From positions 3,100,001-3,164,000 of the forward strand of contig OZ242360.1 in NCBI GenBank assembly GCA_965208775.1: 64,000 nt of DNA, written 5' to 3'. How positions within the stretch are numbered: position 1 is the first letter of the stretch; every line of letters begins with the position of its first letter. Under the pieces are notes generated by a model, which saw nothing but the letters and a program-made list of their open reading frames with translations, searched no databases and was not told the DNA's origin. Origin of the DNA: JAPOVO01 sp026708165. Lineage in GTDB: Bacteria; Chloroflexota; UBA11872; VXNJ01. The translations under genes were made by a program, and so were the position numbers. Positions 24,772 to 34,100 of this stretch are shown here, piece by piece.

Positions 24772-26322
24772 CTAGCCGCCGGCCTTGAGGCGGGCAAGAG
24801 CCTCGTCGTTGATGGTGCTCAGGTCCTTCTGGATTCGGCCGATGCCTTCCTGAAGGTCGAGACCATCGAACGCAACCTCGTCGATCATCTTGCCGACGTG
24901 GTCGCCCTCGATCTGGGCGACGCGGTGAGGCACGTACTCGACGTAGGGCCAGATCTTGGTCGGTACGATCGGCGAGCCGTAGCGGCCCCACTTGCTGGAG
25001 CGGTATGCGTCGTTTTCGTACACGGCCTTCACTGAGTGACTACCGGAGTAGAAGTTACCGAAGCTGGCAAGGTTTTCCGGCTGCCAGATGTGAACCATGA
25101 AGTCGAACGCCGCGTCCTTCTTCTCGTCCGTGACGAACTTCGGAACCGTGAGGCTTCCGATAGCCGCGTTCATGTACACGAGATCCTGGGCGGCTCCGAA
25201 CCTCGGCATTACGAACGGACGAACCGTCAGGTCGGGAGCGACGCCGCCGTAGTAGGAAACCGTCCAGATGCCGACGTTGTGCATAACGGACCGCTGCTTG
25301 ACCAGAGGCGGCCAGCCGTCGGTCTGAACGTCTCGGGTGATGCTCTCGCCGTACCAATCGGCGATGAACTGGAAGCCCTCGGTGACTTCGGGAATGGTCC
25401 AGTCGAACCTCTCCTCGGCCTTGTTGTACCACTGGCCGCCGAGCTGGCGGGCCATGGCGGGACCCCAGAAGCCCATCATCGAGCCGGGAGAGTAGGTGCC
25501 GGCGCGAACGAGCTTGTCGCCGTCGTAGATGCGAAGCTGCTGGTCGACTTCGGCGAACTGCTCCCAACTCGTGAACTGCGAGTTGTCGGTAATCCCTTCG
25601 AGGTCGACGCCGGCCTCGGCCGCGGCGTTGACGTCGGCGGTGACAAACGGGCCCTCGCATCCGCAGATCAGTGGAACGACATAACGCTCACCGTCCTTCG
25701 ACCAGACGGAATCGAGTGTGCTCGGGAAGAAGATTCCGTTCATCTCCGACCTTGACCGCAGCTCCGGCGTAAACGGATGCAGGACCTTGGTCACATCGAT
25801 CGGGTTCCACCACTGGGTGTAGGTGTAGACGATCTCGCCAGACGTTCCGGCGCTGACGGCCGGGTAGAACTTGGAGAGCAGGTCGCCATAGCCGATCGGC
25901 ACCAACTCGACGGTGTAGTTCGGGTTGGCGGCCTGGAAGGTGTCGATCGCTCCCTGCATGGAGTTGAGACCGTCCTGCCATTCCTGCATCCAGAACTGGA
26001 GCTTGGCTTCCTTGGGCTTCGCCATGGCCTCGACGACCTTGGTGACGACCTTCTCGACGACCTTTTCCTCGACCTGGACGACGACCTTCTCGACCTCGAC
26101 CTCTTGAGTTACGACCTTTTCGACCTCGACCGCAACCTCTTCCTTGACGATCTTGGTTACGACCTTCTCGACCGGAACCTCTTTGATCACTTCCTGGATC
26201 TTGGTTTCAGTGACGACCTGCGTTTCGCCGCAACCCGCGAGTACGGCTGCTCCGATGCCGGCTCCGCCGGTCAGAGCAAGCGCGCGAAGCGCCTTACGTC
26301 GACTGAATACGCTATCCCTCAT
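24772..26322 (-). CDS. Extracellular sugar-binding lipoprotein of an ABC transporter
   Basis: A 516-residue solute-binding protein. The N-terminus has a twin-arginine-like SRRKALRALALTGG, a hydrophobic stretch and lipobox VLAGC (Cys31), so it is probably a lipid-anchored protein at the outer face of the membrane. Residues about 36-98 form a charged, repetitive linker built on (V/E)EKVV units, a hallmark of Chloroflexota binding proteins, which lifts the binding domain off the membrane. The remainder (LQFWMQEWQDGLNSM, then a bilobal sugar-binding domain) fits family 1 binding proteins. ATG 26322 follows GGGAGAAGG. First gene of the transporter operon. Confidence 0.88.
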   Translation of the reverse strand: MRDSVFSRRKALRALALTGGAGIGAAVLAGCGETQVVTETKIQEVIKEVPVEKVVTKIVKEEVAVEVEKVVTQEVEVEKVVVQVEEKVVEKVVTKVVEAMAKPKEAKLQFWMQEWQDGLNSMQGAIDTFQAANPNYTVELVPIGYGDLLSKFYPAVSAGTSGEIVYTYTQWWNPIDVTKVLHPFTPELRSRSEMNGIFFPSTLDSVWSKDGERYVVPLICGCEGPFVTADVNAAAEAGVDLEGITDNSQFTSWEQFAEVDQQLRIYDGDKLVRAGTYSPGSMMGFWGPAMARQLGGQWYNKAEERFDWTIPEVTEGFQFIADWYGESITRDVQTDGWPPLVKQRSVMHNVGIWTVSYYGGVAPDLTVRPFVMPRFGAAQDLVYMNAAIGSLTVPKFVTDEKKDAAFDFMVHIWQPENLASFGNFYSGSHSVKAVYENDAYRSSKWGRYGSPIVPTKIWPYVEYVPHRVAQIEGDHVGKMIDEVAFDGLDLQEGIGRIQKDLSTINDEALARLKAGG

Positions 26323-26487
26323 AGGGCCTTCTCCCATTCCCAGCTTTTACCTAGCTGGCATTTTCCGCGCCAATCTTAACCAACAGAACGGTATATAGCA
26401 CAAACCCAACGACCTAGCGTGCGTTATGTCGATGGAATGCCCTAGAACCAGCTAGCACTGGCGCGACTTTGATTTGACTTCTGCATA

Positions 26488-27732
26488 CTACACGAAGTTG
26501 AGGCCCGTCCAAACCATCGGCAACGAAAAGCACGCGGCGACCGCCTCTTTTACGCGTCCATCGGGTCCGCTTTCAGCCCTAAGACCTGGCTCGAATATGA
26601 GCTCCAGTAGATCGGCATTACGTCCGATTCGATAGCGTTGGTCGTCGAGTTCGAGCAGGTAGGTCCCATCGGTTTTCGATATTGCCAGCCGGTCGGCAAT
26701 GTCTTCGCCGGTACGTTCGATGAGAAGGGGCTTGATAGCGGCCAGGAACCTTGACGGGGCCAGCAGCTTGAAGGTGCCAGGCTGGTGCGCGGTTTGACGA
26801 GGATAGCCGTGAGTATCGCACTCGCTTAGCAGTTCGCGGTAGGCGCCTGCCACGGAGAGGTCGAAATGGGACGCGCCCGCACGCCTGGCGGCGGCGCGCG
26901 CCAGCGCAAGGACCGCTCCGGGGTCCCCGGCGAACTCGTTGGCTATGCGGTTGCCGATCGATACGTTGCCAACGGATTCCTCCTCCAAGAGGAATGAGGG
27001 TTGGCCTACCGTAGCCGTTGGATCGGACGCGCCGGATTCTCCGCCCGACTCGTCGACCGTATAGGTCAGATACGCTTGCAGCGAGCCGTCGCGCTCGGCA
27101 ACCAGCGCGTGGCGCTGGTCGATCACTCTGTCTATCCAGATAGCGCCGACGGCGATCTGGAAGTCTTCCAAGGGACGATGGAACCTGACGGGAAGCCGCT
27201 GGTAAAGCCGCACCATTTCGCCGATGTCGGCCTCGGTGGCGTCGCGGATCGTGTAGCCGCTGTCGTCCATTCCAGAGTCAGCCGGAATCCGGTAGACGCT
27301 CACGCGTCCGGCAAGCTCGTATTCAAGCCGGCGGTACAGGCCCCTTTCGCCAGAGACGATTACGAGATCGACGCCGGCGTCGCGCATGTAGGACTCGCAG
27401 TGATTCATGAGAATCGTGGCGAGACCCCGCCCGCGATACGCCGGGTGAGTGCATACGCCGCCGACGCTGCCGACCTTGACCTCACATCCGAAGAAGACGG
27501 CGTTGCGAATATGGAGTCCGACGTAGGAAACGATCTTGCCGTCTACGCTAATCACCTGGCGGGATTCGGCATCCCTGTCGCGAAAGATGAGGGGATACTC
27601 ATCCGGGACCTGATTGCCGGGCATATCGCCGGAACCAAAGACATCAGTAATAAGCCGATGAAGCTCGCTGGTCTCTTCCGGCCTCGCGGCCCTCGGCCCG
27701 TCGATGCTCTCCATTCGGCCGGCGGTGTCCAA
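26488..27732 (-). CDS. GNAT-family N-acetyltransferase (Eis-like length)
   Basis: A 414-residue protein with a GNAT domain in its first 150 residues: VGSVGGVCTHPAYRGRGLATILM around 88-110 holds the acetyl-CoA pyrophosphate-binding RGRGLA. A second domain of about 250 residues follows, as in Eis-type proteins (two GNAT-like halves plus a sterol-carrier-like end), ending at Leu-Asn-Phe-Val. Substrate unknown; Eis-type enzymes acetylate amines. TTG 27732 is an uncertain start, ATG 27714 being an alternative; neither has a clear ribosome site. Confidence 0.7.
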   Translation of the reverse strand: MDTAGRMESIDGPRAARPEETSELHRLITDVFGSGDMPGNQVPDEYPLIFRDRDAESRQVISVDGKIVSYVGLHIRNAVFFGCEVKVGSVGGVCTHPAYRGRGLATILMNHCESYMRDAGVDLVIVSGERGLYRRLEYELAGRVSVYRIPADSGMDDSGYTIRDATEADIGEMVRLYQRLPVRFHRPLEDFQIAVGAIWIDRVIDQRHALVAERDGSLQAYLTYTVDESGGESGASDPTATVGQPSFLLEEESVGNVSIGNRIANEFAGDPGAVLALARAAARRAGASHFDLSVAGAYRELLSECDTHGYPRQTAHQPGTFKLLAPSRFLAAIKPLLIERTGEDIADRLAISKTDGTYLLELDDQRYRIGRNADLLELIFEPGLRAESGPDGRVKEAVAACFSLPMVWTGLNFV

Positions 27733-27812
27733 AGCGTGGCTAGGCGAGGACGCCTGTCATCCGAAAGACGGACTTGCCGCCGTGCCGGCGATCATCCAGG
27801 CAAGCCGCACAA

Positions 27813-28850
27813 TTAGATCTCCGGCGCGACCGCCGGTTCGAATCGGCCCGTCTCGACCGACTTGATGGCGGCGTCCAGGACAGCCATGTTCTTAACTCCC
27901 TGAACGGCGTCGCTCCGCGGGGTTCCGTCGTTCTCGATGCAAGAGATGAAGTCGGAGACGCAGTCAACGTACGGCTTGGCTTGTCCGGTGAATGGAATGT
28001 ACATGGGACCGCCAACGTCCTGAACGTTCCAGTTCGTATGCAGCTCGACCACGTTCCGGCCGGCGTTGGCCCAGCAGCTTCCCTCGTCTCCGAATGCGTT
28101 GCAGAAAGTCTGGAAGCCCGGGTTCTGCTGTATCCCGAAGGTGTTCCAAACGCGGCCTATGGCGCCGCTGGCGAACTTGAGCAGGATTACGGCCGTGTCG
28201 TTGATCGGGAACTCCTCCGGCTTTGAGGCCTTCGTTTCGGCGGCACAGACTTCAGTCACTTCACCGCCGACCCAGTGAACCAGGTCGATGGGATGGAGTG
28301 CTCCGCCGAACCATGGGTTTTGAGGGTCTTCAGGGTCGCGACGCCACGGCGTTGCGTCCCACACGGGCCGGAGGTCGTGAACGTAACCGGCGTCGACCTG
28401 GAAGATACGTCCCAGGTCACCGCTATCAACACGCTCCTTGACGAACTCGTATTGCGGGCTGAAGCGGAAGACCTGACCGACGGCGACCTTGAGTCCGTTT
28501 CGCGCCGCCTTGCGGGCTATCTCCACGGCTTCCGACGTATCGACTCCGAGCGGTTTATCGGTGATTGCATGCTTGCCTCCGTCGAGCGCGGCGCTGACCT
28601 GCTCAGCGTGCAGCTGGTCGACGGTGTTTACGATCACAAAGTCAAGATCGTCAGCCTCGAGCACGATTCTCGGGTCGGCCGACGCCCGGTCGACCCCGAA
28701 CTGCTTTGCCGCGCGTTCGAGCGAGTCGGGCTCTTCGTCAGAGAGACATTCGATCGTTATGTTGGGCATCTCCGCGAGGGTCTTTGCCCACAGGTCGCCG
28801 TGAACCGTGCGGGAGCCAACGCCGATAATCCCTGCTCGATATTCAGCCAT
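27813..28850 (-). CDS. Gfo/Idh/MocA-family oxidoreductase (1 of 4 in tandem)
   Basis: A 345-residue NAD(P)-dependent sugar or inositol dehydrogenase-like protein. Rossmann motif GIIGVGSRT at residue 8; the catalytic-loop motif reads TDKPLGVD (usual EKP), keeping the Lys; active-site block GGALHPIDLVHWVGG around residue 180 carries the conserved Asp and His. YVHDLRPVWDATPWRRDP is shared with the next three genes. Start ATG 28850 follows GGAGGCGCAA. It is the most diverged of the four in the tandem array. Confidence 0.85.
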   Translation of the reverse strand: MAEYRAGIIGVGSRTVHGDLWAKTLAEMPNITIECLSDEEPDSLERAAKQFGVDRASADPRIVLEADDLDFVIVNTVDQLHAEQVSAALDGGKHAITDKPLGVDTSEAVEIARKAARNGLKVAVGQVFRFSPQYEFVKERVDSGDLGRIFQVDAGYVHDLRPVWDATPWRRDPEDPQNPWFGGALHPIDLVHWVGGEVTEVCAAETKASKPEEFPINDTAVILLKFASGAIGRVWNTFGIQQNPGFQTFCNAFGDEGSCWANAGRNVVELHTNWNVQDVGGPMYIPFTGQAKPYVDCVSDFISCIENDGTPRSDAVQGVKNMAVLDAAIKSVETGRFEPAVAPEI

Positions 28851-28886
28851 TTGCGCCTCCGACTATGGAAACAGCGAGTTTCCTGT

Positions 28887-29933
28887 CTAGAACGAGTTGC
28901 GGACCTTGACCACCTGACCGGTTTCGACCGAGTGTCCGGCGGCCCAGCAAGTCGCCACCGACTTTGCACCGTCGATGACGTTTGGACTGGGTTCGGTGTC
29001 GTTTTCGAGGCACTCGGCGAAGTGCTTCATGTAACGGATGACCGTTTCGCCGTGACCGTATGCGCCGAGCGTCTCGGGAGCGAACCGGAACGATCCGGTC
29101 GGCTGTCCTTCGAATCCGTCGTAAACGACGTTAATGTGTCCGCCCTGCTGGTCGGTGTAGTCGGCGAAGAGGGTTCCCTTGTTGCCCCAGAGGTTGATAC
29201 CCATCATCGGCATGGGCGGATGCACGACGTCGTACACGCCCAGCACACGGCCCATGATGCCGTTTACGAACTTGACGTTCAGGATGAAGTTGCTTTTGAT
29301 CTCGACCTCGGGCGTCAGTCCTCCGCGATTACCGTAGGCGTGAACTTCCTCTATATCTCCGAGAATCCATCTGAGAATGTCAACCGGATGGGATACCCCG
29401 CCGTACAGTAGATCCTGGGGAACGTCCTTGCGCCAGGGAGTGAAGGGGAATACGTGGCGCATGTCGTGGACATAGTGGCCCTCGACGAAGATCAGGTCAC
29501 CTAAGAGGCCGGCGTCGAACTGGTCCTTCGCAGCGGTGAACTCAGGCTCGAAACGCATGGTCTGGCCAACCAGGAACTTGACGCCTTTCTCCTCGACGAG
29601 CCGAACGAGGTGCTCGGCGTCCTCCACCGTTGTAACCATCGGCTTGGTACAAACGATATGCTTGCCGGCTTCGAGCGCGGCGGTGACGTGCTCGGCGTGA
29701 AGGTGGTCGGGCGAATAGATGCTTACCACGTCGATGTCGGATCGCGCCACTACGTCGCGGTAATCGGTCGACCAGTGACGGATACCCCATTCCTTTGCCG
29801 TCGCTTCCACCTTGGCCGCTGTCGGAGAGCAGATCGAGCGAACCTCGAACGGGCTCGATTCGTCTTTGTTGAGGGGCAGCATCGTGCCGCCCATTCCCAG
29901 ACCTATAACAGCTACACCTATCGACTTGCCCAT
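28887..29933 (-). CDS. Gfo/Idh/MocA-family oxidoreductase (2 of 4 in tandem)
   Basis: A 348-residue dehydrogenase-like protein. GVAVIGLGMGGTMLPLNKD opens the Rossmann fold and CTKPMVTTV carries the catalytic Lys where most family members have EKP. GGVSHPVDILRW holds the Asp/His pair. VRLVEEKGVKFLVGQTMRFEPEF is the usual segment after it. It resembles the genes at 29986 and 31185 more than the one at 27813. GGAAAGGGAAACG precedes ATG 29933; the gap to the upstream gene is 52 nt. Likely one step in oxidising a polyol or sugar of the island. Confidence 0.85.
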   Translation of the reverse strand: MGKSIGVAVIGLGMGGTMLPLNKDESSPFEVRSICSPTAAKVEATAKEWGIRHWSTDYRDVVARSDIDVVSIYSPDHLHAEHVTAALEAGKHIVCTKPMVTTVEDAEHLVRLVEEKGVKFLVGQTMRFEPEFTAAKDQFDAGLLGDLIFVEGHYVHDMRHVFPFTPWRKDVPQDLLYGGVSHPVDILRWILGDIEEVHAYGNRGGLTPEVEIKSNFILNVKFVNGIMGRVLGVYDVVHPPMPMMGINLWGNKGTLFADYTDQQGGHINVVYDGFEGQPTGSFRFAPETLGAYGHGETVIRYMKHFAECLENDTEPSPNVIDGAKSVATCWAAGHSVETGQVVKVRNSF

Positions 29934-29985
29934 CGTTTCCCTTTCCTCTCGCTTATCGCACCAGTGCCTGAGTCATCTTGAGCTA

Positions 29986-30993
29986 TTAGAAATCGAGCCG
30001 CACCTTGACCGGAACGCCGCCGGAGCCTATCGACTCCCATATCGCGTCGCCGACTGCGGTAACGCGCGCTCCGTCGACTTCGTTGAGGTCTTGCGGCACG
30101 TCCGCGATTATCGACTCGACGAAGTTACGAGCAACTCTTTGCTCGGCGGCTGCGTAAGCTTCCTGCGCGTAGTCGAAATCGATAATGGGTTGACCGGCGA
30201 CTCCGTCGAGAACGATCTGATTTTCCACGAACGTCCCCGAGGTTCCGAATACCTGCACGTATATGTTCGGAAGCGGCGGCCGGACGCACGGCGCCATGGC
30301 GATCCTTCCAAGCGTGCCGTCCTCGAACTTGACGTTGACAACGAACGTCTCGTGCTTGTCCCGGGGATAGCGGTTGTCGAGTCCGCTGTAGGACCCGTAG
30401 GCCGCGACCTCGACGATTTCCCCCTTGAGGAAGCGCATCGTGTCGATGTTGTGGGAAAGCCCGCCGTAAACGAAGTCCTGGGGAATCTCGTAGCGCCAGG
30501 GTGAGTAGTCGTAAACGGGACGCAAGTCCTGGTAGTAGTCGGCGGCGACGAAATAGATGTCGCCGAACTCGCCCAGGTCGATGAACTTCTTGGCGGTCAG
30601 GTGCGGCAGCACGTAGCGGAACGTCTGGGCGGGCATTACGCGCTTGCCCGTCCGCCGCGCCGCCTCGACTATCGCCTCGGACTCCTCGGTGCTGACGGTC
30701 ATGGGTTTGGTGACGAGAACGTGCTTGCCCGCCTCCAGCGCCTGGACGGTCTGCTCCCTGTGGAGGCCATCAGGCGTATATACGGCTATGACGTCGATGT
30801 CGGACCTGTCAAGCAAAGCGTCGTAGCTGTCGGTCCCGAACTCGACTCCGTGCTCGGCCTTTGCGGCATCGACCCGTTCGAGCCGCACATCGCAAATGCC
30901 GCGAACCGTCGCAGGAAACGACGGATCGCTGTTGATGGGCAGGAGGCTCCGCCCCATGCCGAGACCGATGATGCCAATTCCTAGGTTCGCCAT
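29986..30993 (-). CDS. Gfo/Idh/MocA-family oxidoreductase (3 of 4 in tandem)
   Basis: A 335-residue member with GIGIIGLGMGRSLLPINSD at the N-terminus, VTKPMTVST as catalytic loop, and GGLSHNIDTMRFLKG for the Asp/His site. The Pro of the usual HPVD is replaced by Asn here (HNID), a difference from its neighbours. PYVRPPLPNIYVQ-like CVRPPLPNIYVQVFG is shared with the others. ATG 30993 follows GGAAGGGAGCCGG. The upstream gene ends 191 nt away. Confidence 0.85.
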   Translation of the reverse strand: MANLGIGIIGLGMGRSLLPINSDPSFPATVRGICDVRLERVDAAKAEHGVEFGTDSYDALLDRSDIDVIAVYTPDGLHREQTVQALEAGKHVLVTKPMTVSTEESEAIVEAARRTGKRVMPAQTFRYVLPHLTAKKFIDLGEFGDIYFVAADYYQDLRPVYDYSPWRYEIPQDFVYGGLSHNIDTMRFLKGEIVEVAAYGSYSGLDNRYPRDKHETFVVNVKFEDGTLGRIAMAPCVRPPLPNIYVQVFGTSGTFVENQIVLDGVAGQPIIDFDYAQEAYAAAEQRVARNFVESIIADVPQDLNEVDGARVTAVGDAIWESIGSGGVPVKVRLDF

Positions 30994-31184
30994 CCGGCTC
31001 CCTTCCTTCCAACTAATAAATGAGTATCGGTCGTTGCCGTCACACGGATGTCGAATGTAGCAGACCTGAGCCTATAGCTCATAACGCGGAGGCGAACTGG
31101 CGCGACCTTCCCCGTCGTGTGGCGTCGGCTCGTCTCAGATGGCTGTTCGAACCCGACTTTGTACCACCGTCTGGTTCGGGTAGA

Positions 31185-32213
31185 TCAGAAGTCGTTGAAG
31201 ACCTTTTCGGGTTGGCCGGACTCGATTGATTTCCACGCCGCCCAACACGCCGAGATGCACTTGGCTCCCTCGATCTCGTTGACCGTGGGCGTTTTGTCCT
31301 CTATCAGACACTCCTCGAAGTGGCGCATGTAGCGCAGGACCTCGTTGCCGTGTCCGGCCTCGGGGCGGAATTTGAGCATCCACTCCGGCTGATTCATGAA
31401 CTTGTCGAAAACCGCGATCTCCTCGACGAAGGACCCGCTGGTGCCGTAGACGGAGAGCCCGTTCATGTGCTGGGGCGGCTCGACCAAGCCGAACACGGCC
31501 ATGATGCGACCGATGACGCCGTTCTCGAACTTGAGGTTTATCAGGAAGTTGTCCATCTTGCCGGCGGGATATCTAGCGTCCATGCCGGAAGCTTGTCCGT
31601 AGCACGAGACCTCGAGGATGTCGCCCGCGAACCAGCGGAGCAGATCGACCGGATGGCAAGCCCCTCCGTACATGAAGTCCTGCGGAGCAGTGGCGCGCCA
31701 CGGGGTCGCGTCGAACACCGGCCGCATGTCGTGAACGTAGTGTGACTCGGCGAACAGCAGTCGGCCGAGGTCGCCATCATCGAGGAGCTTCTTGGCTGCC
31801 ATGAACCTGGGCACGAACCGGCAAGTCTGCCCGACGAGAAACTTCCTGCCAGTCCGTCGCACGAGGTCGACCGTCGCCTTGGCCTCGTCCAGCGAAACGA
31901 CCATCGGCTTCGTGCAAATGACGTGTTTACCGGCCTCCAGTGCGTCCCTGATGTGGCGCATGTGCAGATGGTCAGGGCTGTAAATGCCGACGATCTCGAT
32001 ATCGGAACGGTCGAGGATTTCGCGGTAGTCGTCGGTTTGGAAAAGCGTTTCGCCGCTGTGCTCGCCCGCAACTCTGGCAACGGCGTTAGGGTTGACGTCG
32101 CAGATGGCTCGCACCGCCAGCCGCGAGTTGGCGTCGTAGTTGATTCCGAGCATGTTTCTCCCCATGCCCAGACCGATTACGCCCACTCCGATTTCGCTGC
32201 TTGATGGTGTCAT
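31185..32213 (-). CDS. Gfo/Idh/MocA-family oxidoreductase (4 of 4 in tandem)
   Basis: A 342-residue member and the first gene of the array in transcription order. Rossmann motif GVIGLGMGRNMLGINYD, catalytic loop CTKPMVVSL, active-site GGACHPVDLLRWFAGD. It shares CTKPMV and the YVHDMRPVFDATPWR block with the gene at 28887. GGGAGCTCTTATATAA precedes ATG 32213, giving a plausible but long ribosome spacing. The promoter of the array should lie in the 330-nt gap to its right. Confidence 0.85.
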   Translation of the reverse strand: MTPSSSEIGVGVIGLGMGRNMLGINYDANSRLAVRAICDVNPNAVARVAGEHSGETLFQTDDYREILDRSDIEIVGIYSPDHLHMRHIRDALEAGKHVICTKPMVVSLDEAKATVDLVRRTGRKFLVGQTCRFVPRFMAAKKLLDDGDLGRLLFAESHYVHDMRPVFDATPWRATAPQDFMYGGACHPVDLLRWFAGDILEVSCYGQASGMDARYPAGKMDNFLINLKFENGVIGRIMAVFGLVEPPQHMNGLSVYGTSGSFVEEIAVFDKFMNQPEWMLKFRPEAGHGNEVLRYMRHFEECLIEDKTPTVNEIEGAKCISACWAAWKSIESGQPEKVFNDF

Positions 32214-32543
32214 TTATATAAGAGCTCCCTAATATGCCGGGATTACGACGGACAGAAAGTGTTCCTAGAATCGGTGTAGATATTACGCGCCCTGCCGACA
32301 TGTACAAGTTTGCCGTTCGCCCCTTCGACGGGCTCAGGGCAGGCTCTTCGACTAGCTCAGGACGAACGGTTGGCACCGGCGGTTGGAAGCCTTGCCTGTG
32401 CAGGTAGCCGGAATAGGAATGGTGTTATCTGCGTCAAATTCACTCCACCAATTGCGCAGGCGATTGATATCCGATTCGATCTCGACTACTCATAAACTGC
32501 CACCTGGTGGTTTAGTTAATGAAGTTCTAAAGGAAGGGAGCAG
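32214..32543. other. Divergent intergenic region
   Basis: 330 bases between the divergent Gfo array and the SDR gene. It must hold promoters for both sides but no clear -10/-35 pair is visible to me. It contains the repeat remnant at 32323-32363 and no gene-like frame with a ribosome site. Confidence 0.6.
32323..32363. repeat. Two imperfect copies of a CTTCGAC-N2-GCTCAGG repeat
   Basis: CTTCGACGGGCTCAGGGC (32323-32340) and CTTCGACTAGCTCAGGAC (32346-32363), matching at 15 of 18 positions with a 23-bp period, followed by GAACGG. One reading frame gives STGSGQALRLAQDE, the well-known spurious peptide of intergenic repeats scattered through Chloroflexota genomes. It is a non-coding dispersed repeat. 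Confidence 0.7.
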
Positions 32544-33305
32544 ATGACTATGCGGCTTGAGGGGAAGGTTGCCATCATCACCGGGGCGGCGTCGGGAATC
32601 GGCCGCGCGTCGAGCATCATGTTCGCTCGCGAAGGGGCCACGGTCGCGGTCACGGACATAAACGACAGCGCCGGGCAGGCGACCGTTGATGAGATTAAGG
32701 CTGCGGGCGGGAAGGCCCGGTACTGGCATTGCGACGTTTCCGAGAGGGAACAGGTTAAATCAATGATCCAGGACGTCCGCGACAGCTTTGGCGCGATCAA
32801 CGTGCTTTTCAATAACGCGGCTTACCTTCGGGGGTTCAGTACGGTAACCGATACCGACGATGATCTGTGGGACCTCGCGATTCGGACCTCACTTACTGGC
32901 GCCTTTCTGTGCTCCAAGTATTCAATTCCGCACCTGGTGGAGGCCGGGGGCGGATCGATTATTAGCACGGCTTCCGTCGGAGGCGTGGTCACGTTCAAGG
33001 GGAACGCGCCGTACTGCACCGCCAAGGCGGGCTTGATAATGCTGATGAAGTCCATCGCCGCCGACTACGGGGAGCAGGGAATCAGAGCGAACTCCATCGC
33101 ACCGGGGGCTATCGACACTCCCATTAATGAAATCTACAAAGAGGACCTGGAAGTCCAGGCCAATTGGGACCGCAAGTCGCTGGTCGGCAGACCTTTGGGC
33201 CGTCCCGAGGAAGTGGCCGCGGCGGCGGTGTTCCTGGCCAGTGACGAGTCTTCGTTCGTCACGGCGACGGTCTTGGCCGTCGACGGAGGGTGGCTGGCGA
33301 CGTAG
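32544..33305 (+). CDS. SDR-family oxidoreductase
   Basis: A 253-residue classical SDR: TGAASGIGRASS at residue 14, VTDIND with Asp at the end of beta-2 (favours NAD), CDVSERE, NNAAYL around 91, catalytic Ser in ISTASVGG and YCTAK around 155-159, and the tail AVDGGWLAT. GGAAGGGAG stands before ATG 32544. Transcribed away from the Gfo array and probably part of the same pathway. Substrate unknown; sugar or polyol is most likely by context. Confidence 0.88.
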   Translation: MTMRLEGKVAIITGAASGIGRASSIMFAREGATVAVTDINDSAGQATVDEIKAAGGKARYWHCDVSEREQVKSMIQDVRDSFGAINVLFNNAAYLRGFSTVTDTDDDLWDLAIRTSLTGAFLCSKYSIPHLVEAGGGSIISTASVGGVVTFKGNAPYCTAKAGLIMLMKSIAADYGEQGIRANSIAPGAIDTPINEIYKEDLEVQANWDRKSLVGRPLGRPEEVAAAAVFLASDESSFVTATVLAVDGGWLAT

Positions 33306-33309
33306 CGGG

Positions 33310-33846
33310 CTAGAGGTTGGACACCTTGACGATGGTGTTCCAGTTTCTGGTGGTTATCCGTTTCCCAAATCCCTTCTCCAGGACTTCCATGGACTTGGGA
33401 GTCCTTCCTCTGGCTCCGAGGGTTAGCACGCTACAAACCTCTTGGGTCGATGCCTCCAGGATCTTGAAGTCCATAGCCGGCGATTCGTAGGGCACCTTCA
33501 TGCCGCGAGGCGAGTCCGGTGAAAGGAAAGTGACGTAAAGCCTGGTGCGAGGAGTGACGTCGATCTTCCGGAAAGGATTTACGGACACCAAGTCCCTGAT
33601 GCTCGCCATGGTCCTTACGATGACTCCCACTTCGAAACCGAACGTGCTCTCGATCCCAGCCTCTATCGAGCTAGCAAGAGCGTCACCCTGGGTTTCGTCG
33701 GCGCAAAAGGCGACGTTGCCGGAGGCCAGCAGGGTCTTAACGTCAGCGAAGCCCCACGAGCCGAATGCTCGGCGCAGGTCGGCCATCTTGATCTTCTTGT
33801 GCCCGCCAACGTTTATGCCGCGCAGGAATGCCACGTATCGGGTCAT
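33310..33846 (-). CDS. DUF1697 family protein
   Basis: A 178-residue protein with the family's highly conserved opening YVAFLRGINVGGHKKIKMADLR, followed by LLASGNVAF around residue 40, and RTMASIRDLVSVNPF around 80. No biochemical role is established. It converges with the SDR gene (4-nt gap) and stands alone on its strand. The 254 bases to its right hold no recognisable element. Confidence 0.88.
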   Translation of the reverse strand: MTRYVAFLRGINVGGHKKIKMADLRRAFGSWGFADVKTLLASGNVAFCADETQGDALASSIEAGIESTFGFEVGVIVRTMASIRDLVSVNPFRKIDVTPRTRLYVTFLSPDSPRGMKVPYESPAMDFKILEASTQEVCSVLTLGARGRTPKSMEVLEKGFGKRITTRNWNTIVKVSNL

Positions 33847-34100
33847 GGCAGCTTCCTATTGAGAGGAAGTATCGACGTGATTCTATTCCCCTACTCTGTG
33901 ATCTATAGACGGGAAATGGGGATTGCTTCTGCGTCTGGGATTGGTTGACTGGCAAATAGCGTTTCCCGGCGTCTGTGAATCCGCGGTCGAATTGTTGGGT
34001 TAAAGTGGCATCGCGCAATCTATTACGGGTACGTTAGGTCAATGCGTTAGAGCGGATTTGAGTGCGCGGAAACTCGGACCTCGGTAAGGGAGTGGTGAAT

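Noticed and set aside
28275..29411. 378-residue plus-strand frame opposite two Gfo genes
   Set aside because: Antisense shadow; the minus-strand genes have clear motifs and ribosome sites.
31139..31180. GTTCGAACCC resembling a tRNA T-loop
   Set aside because: No cloverleaf arms or acceptor stem can be formed around it.
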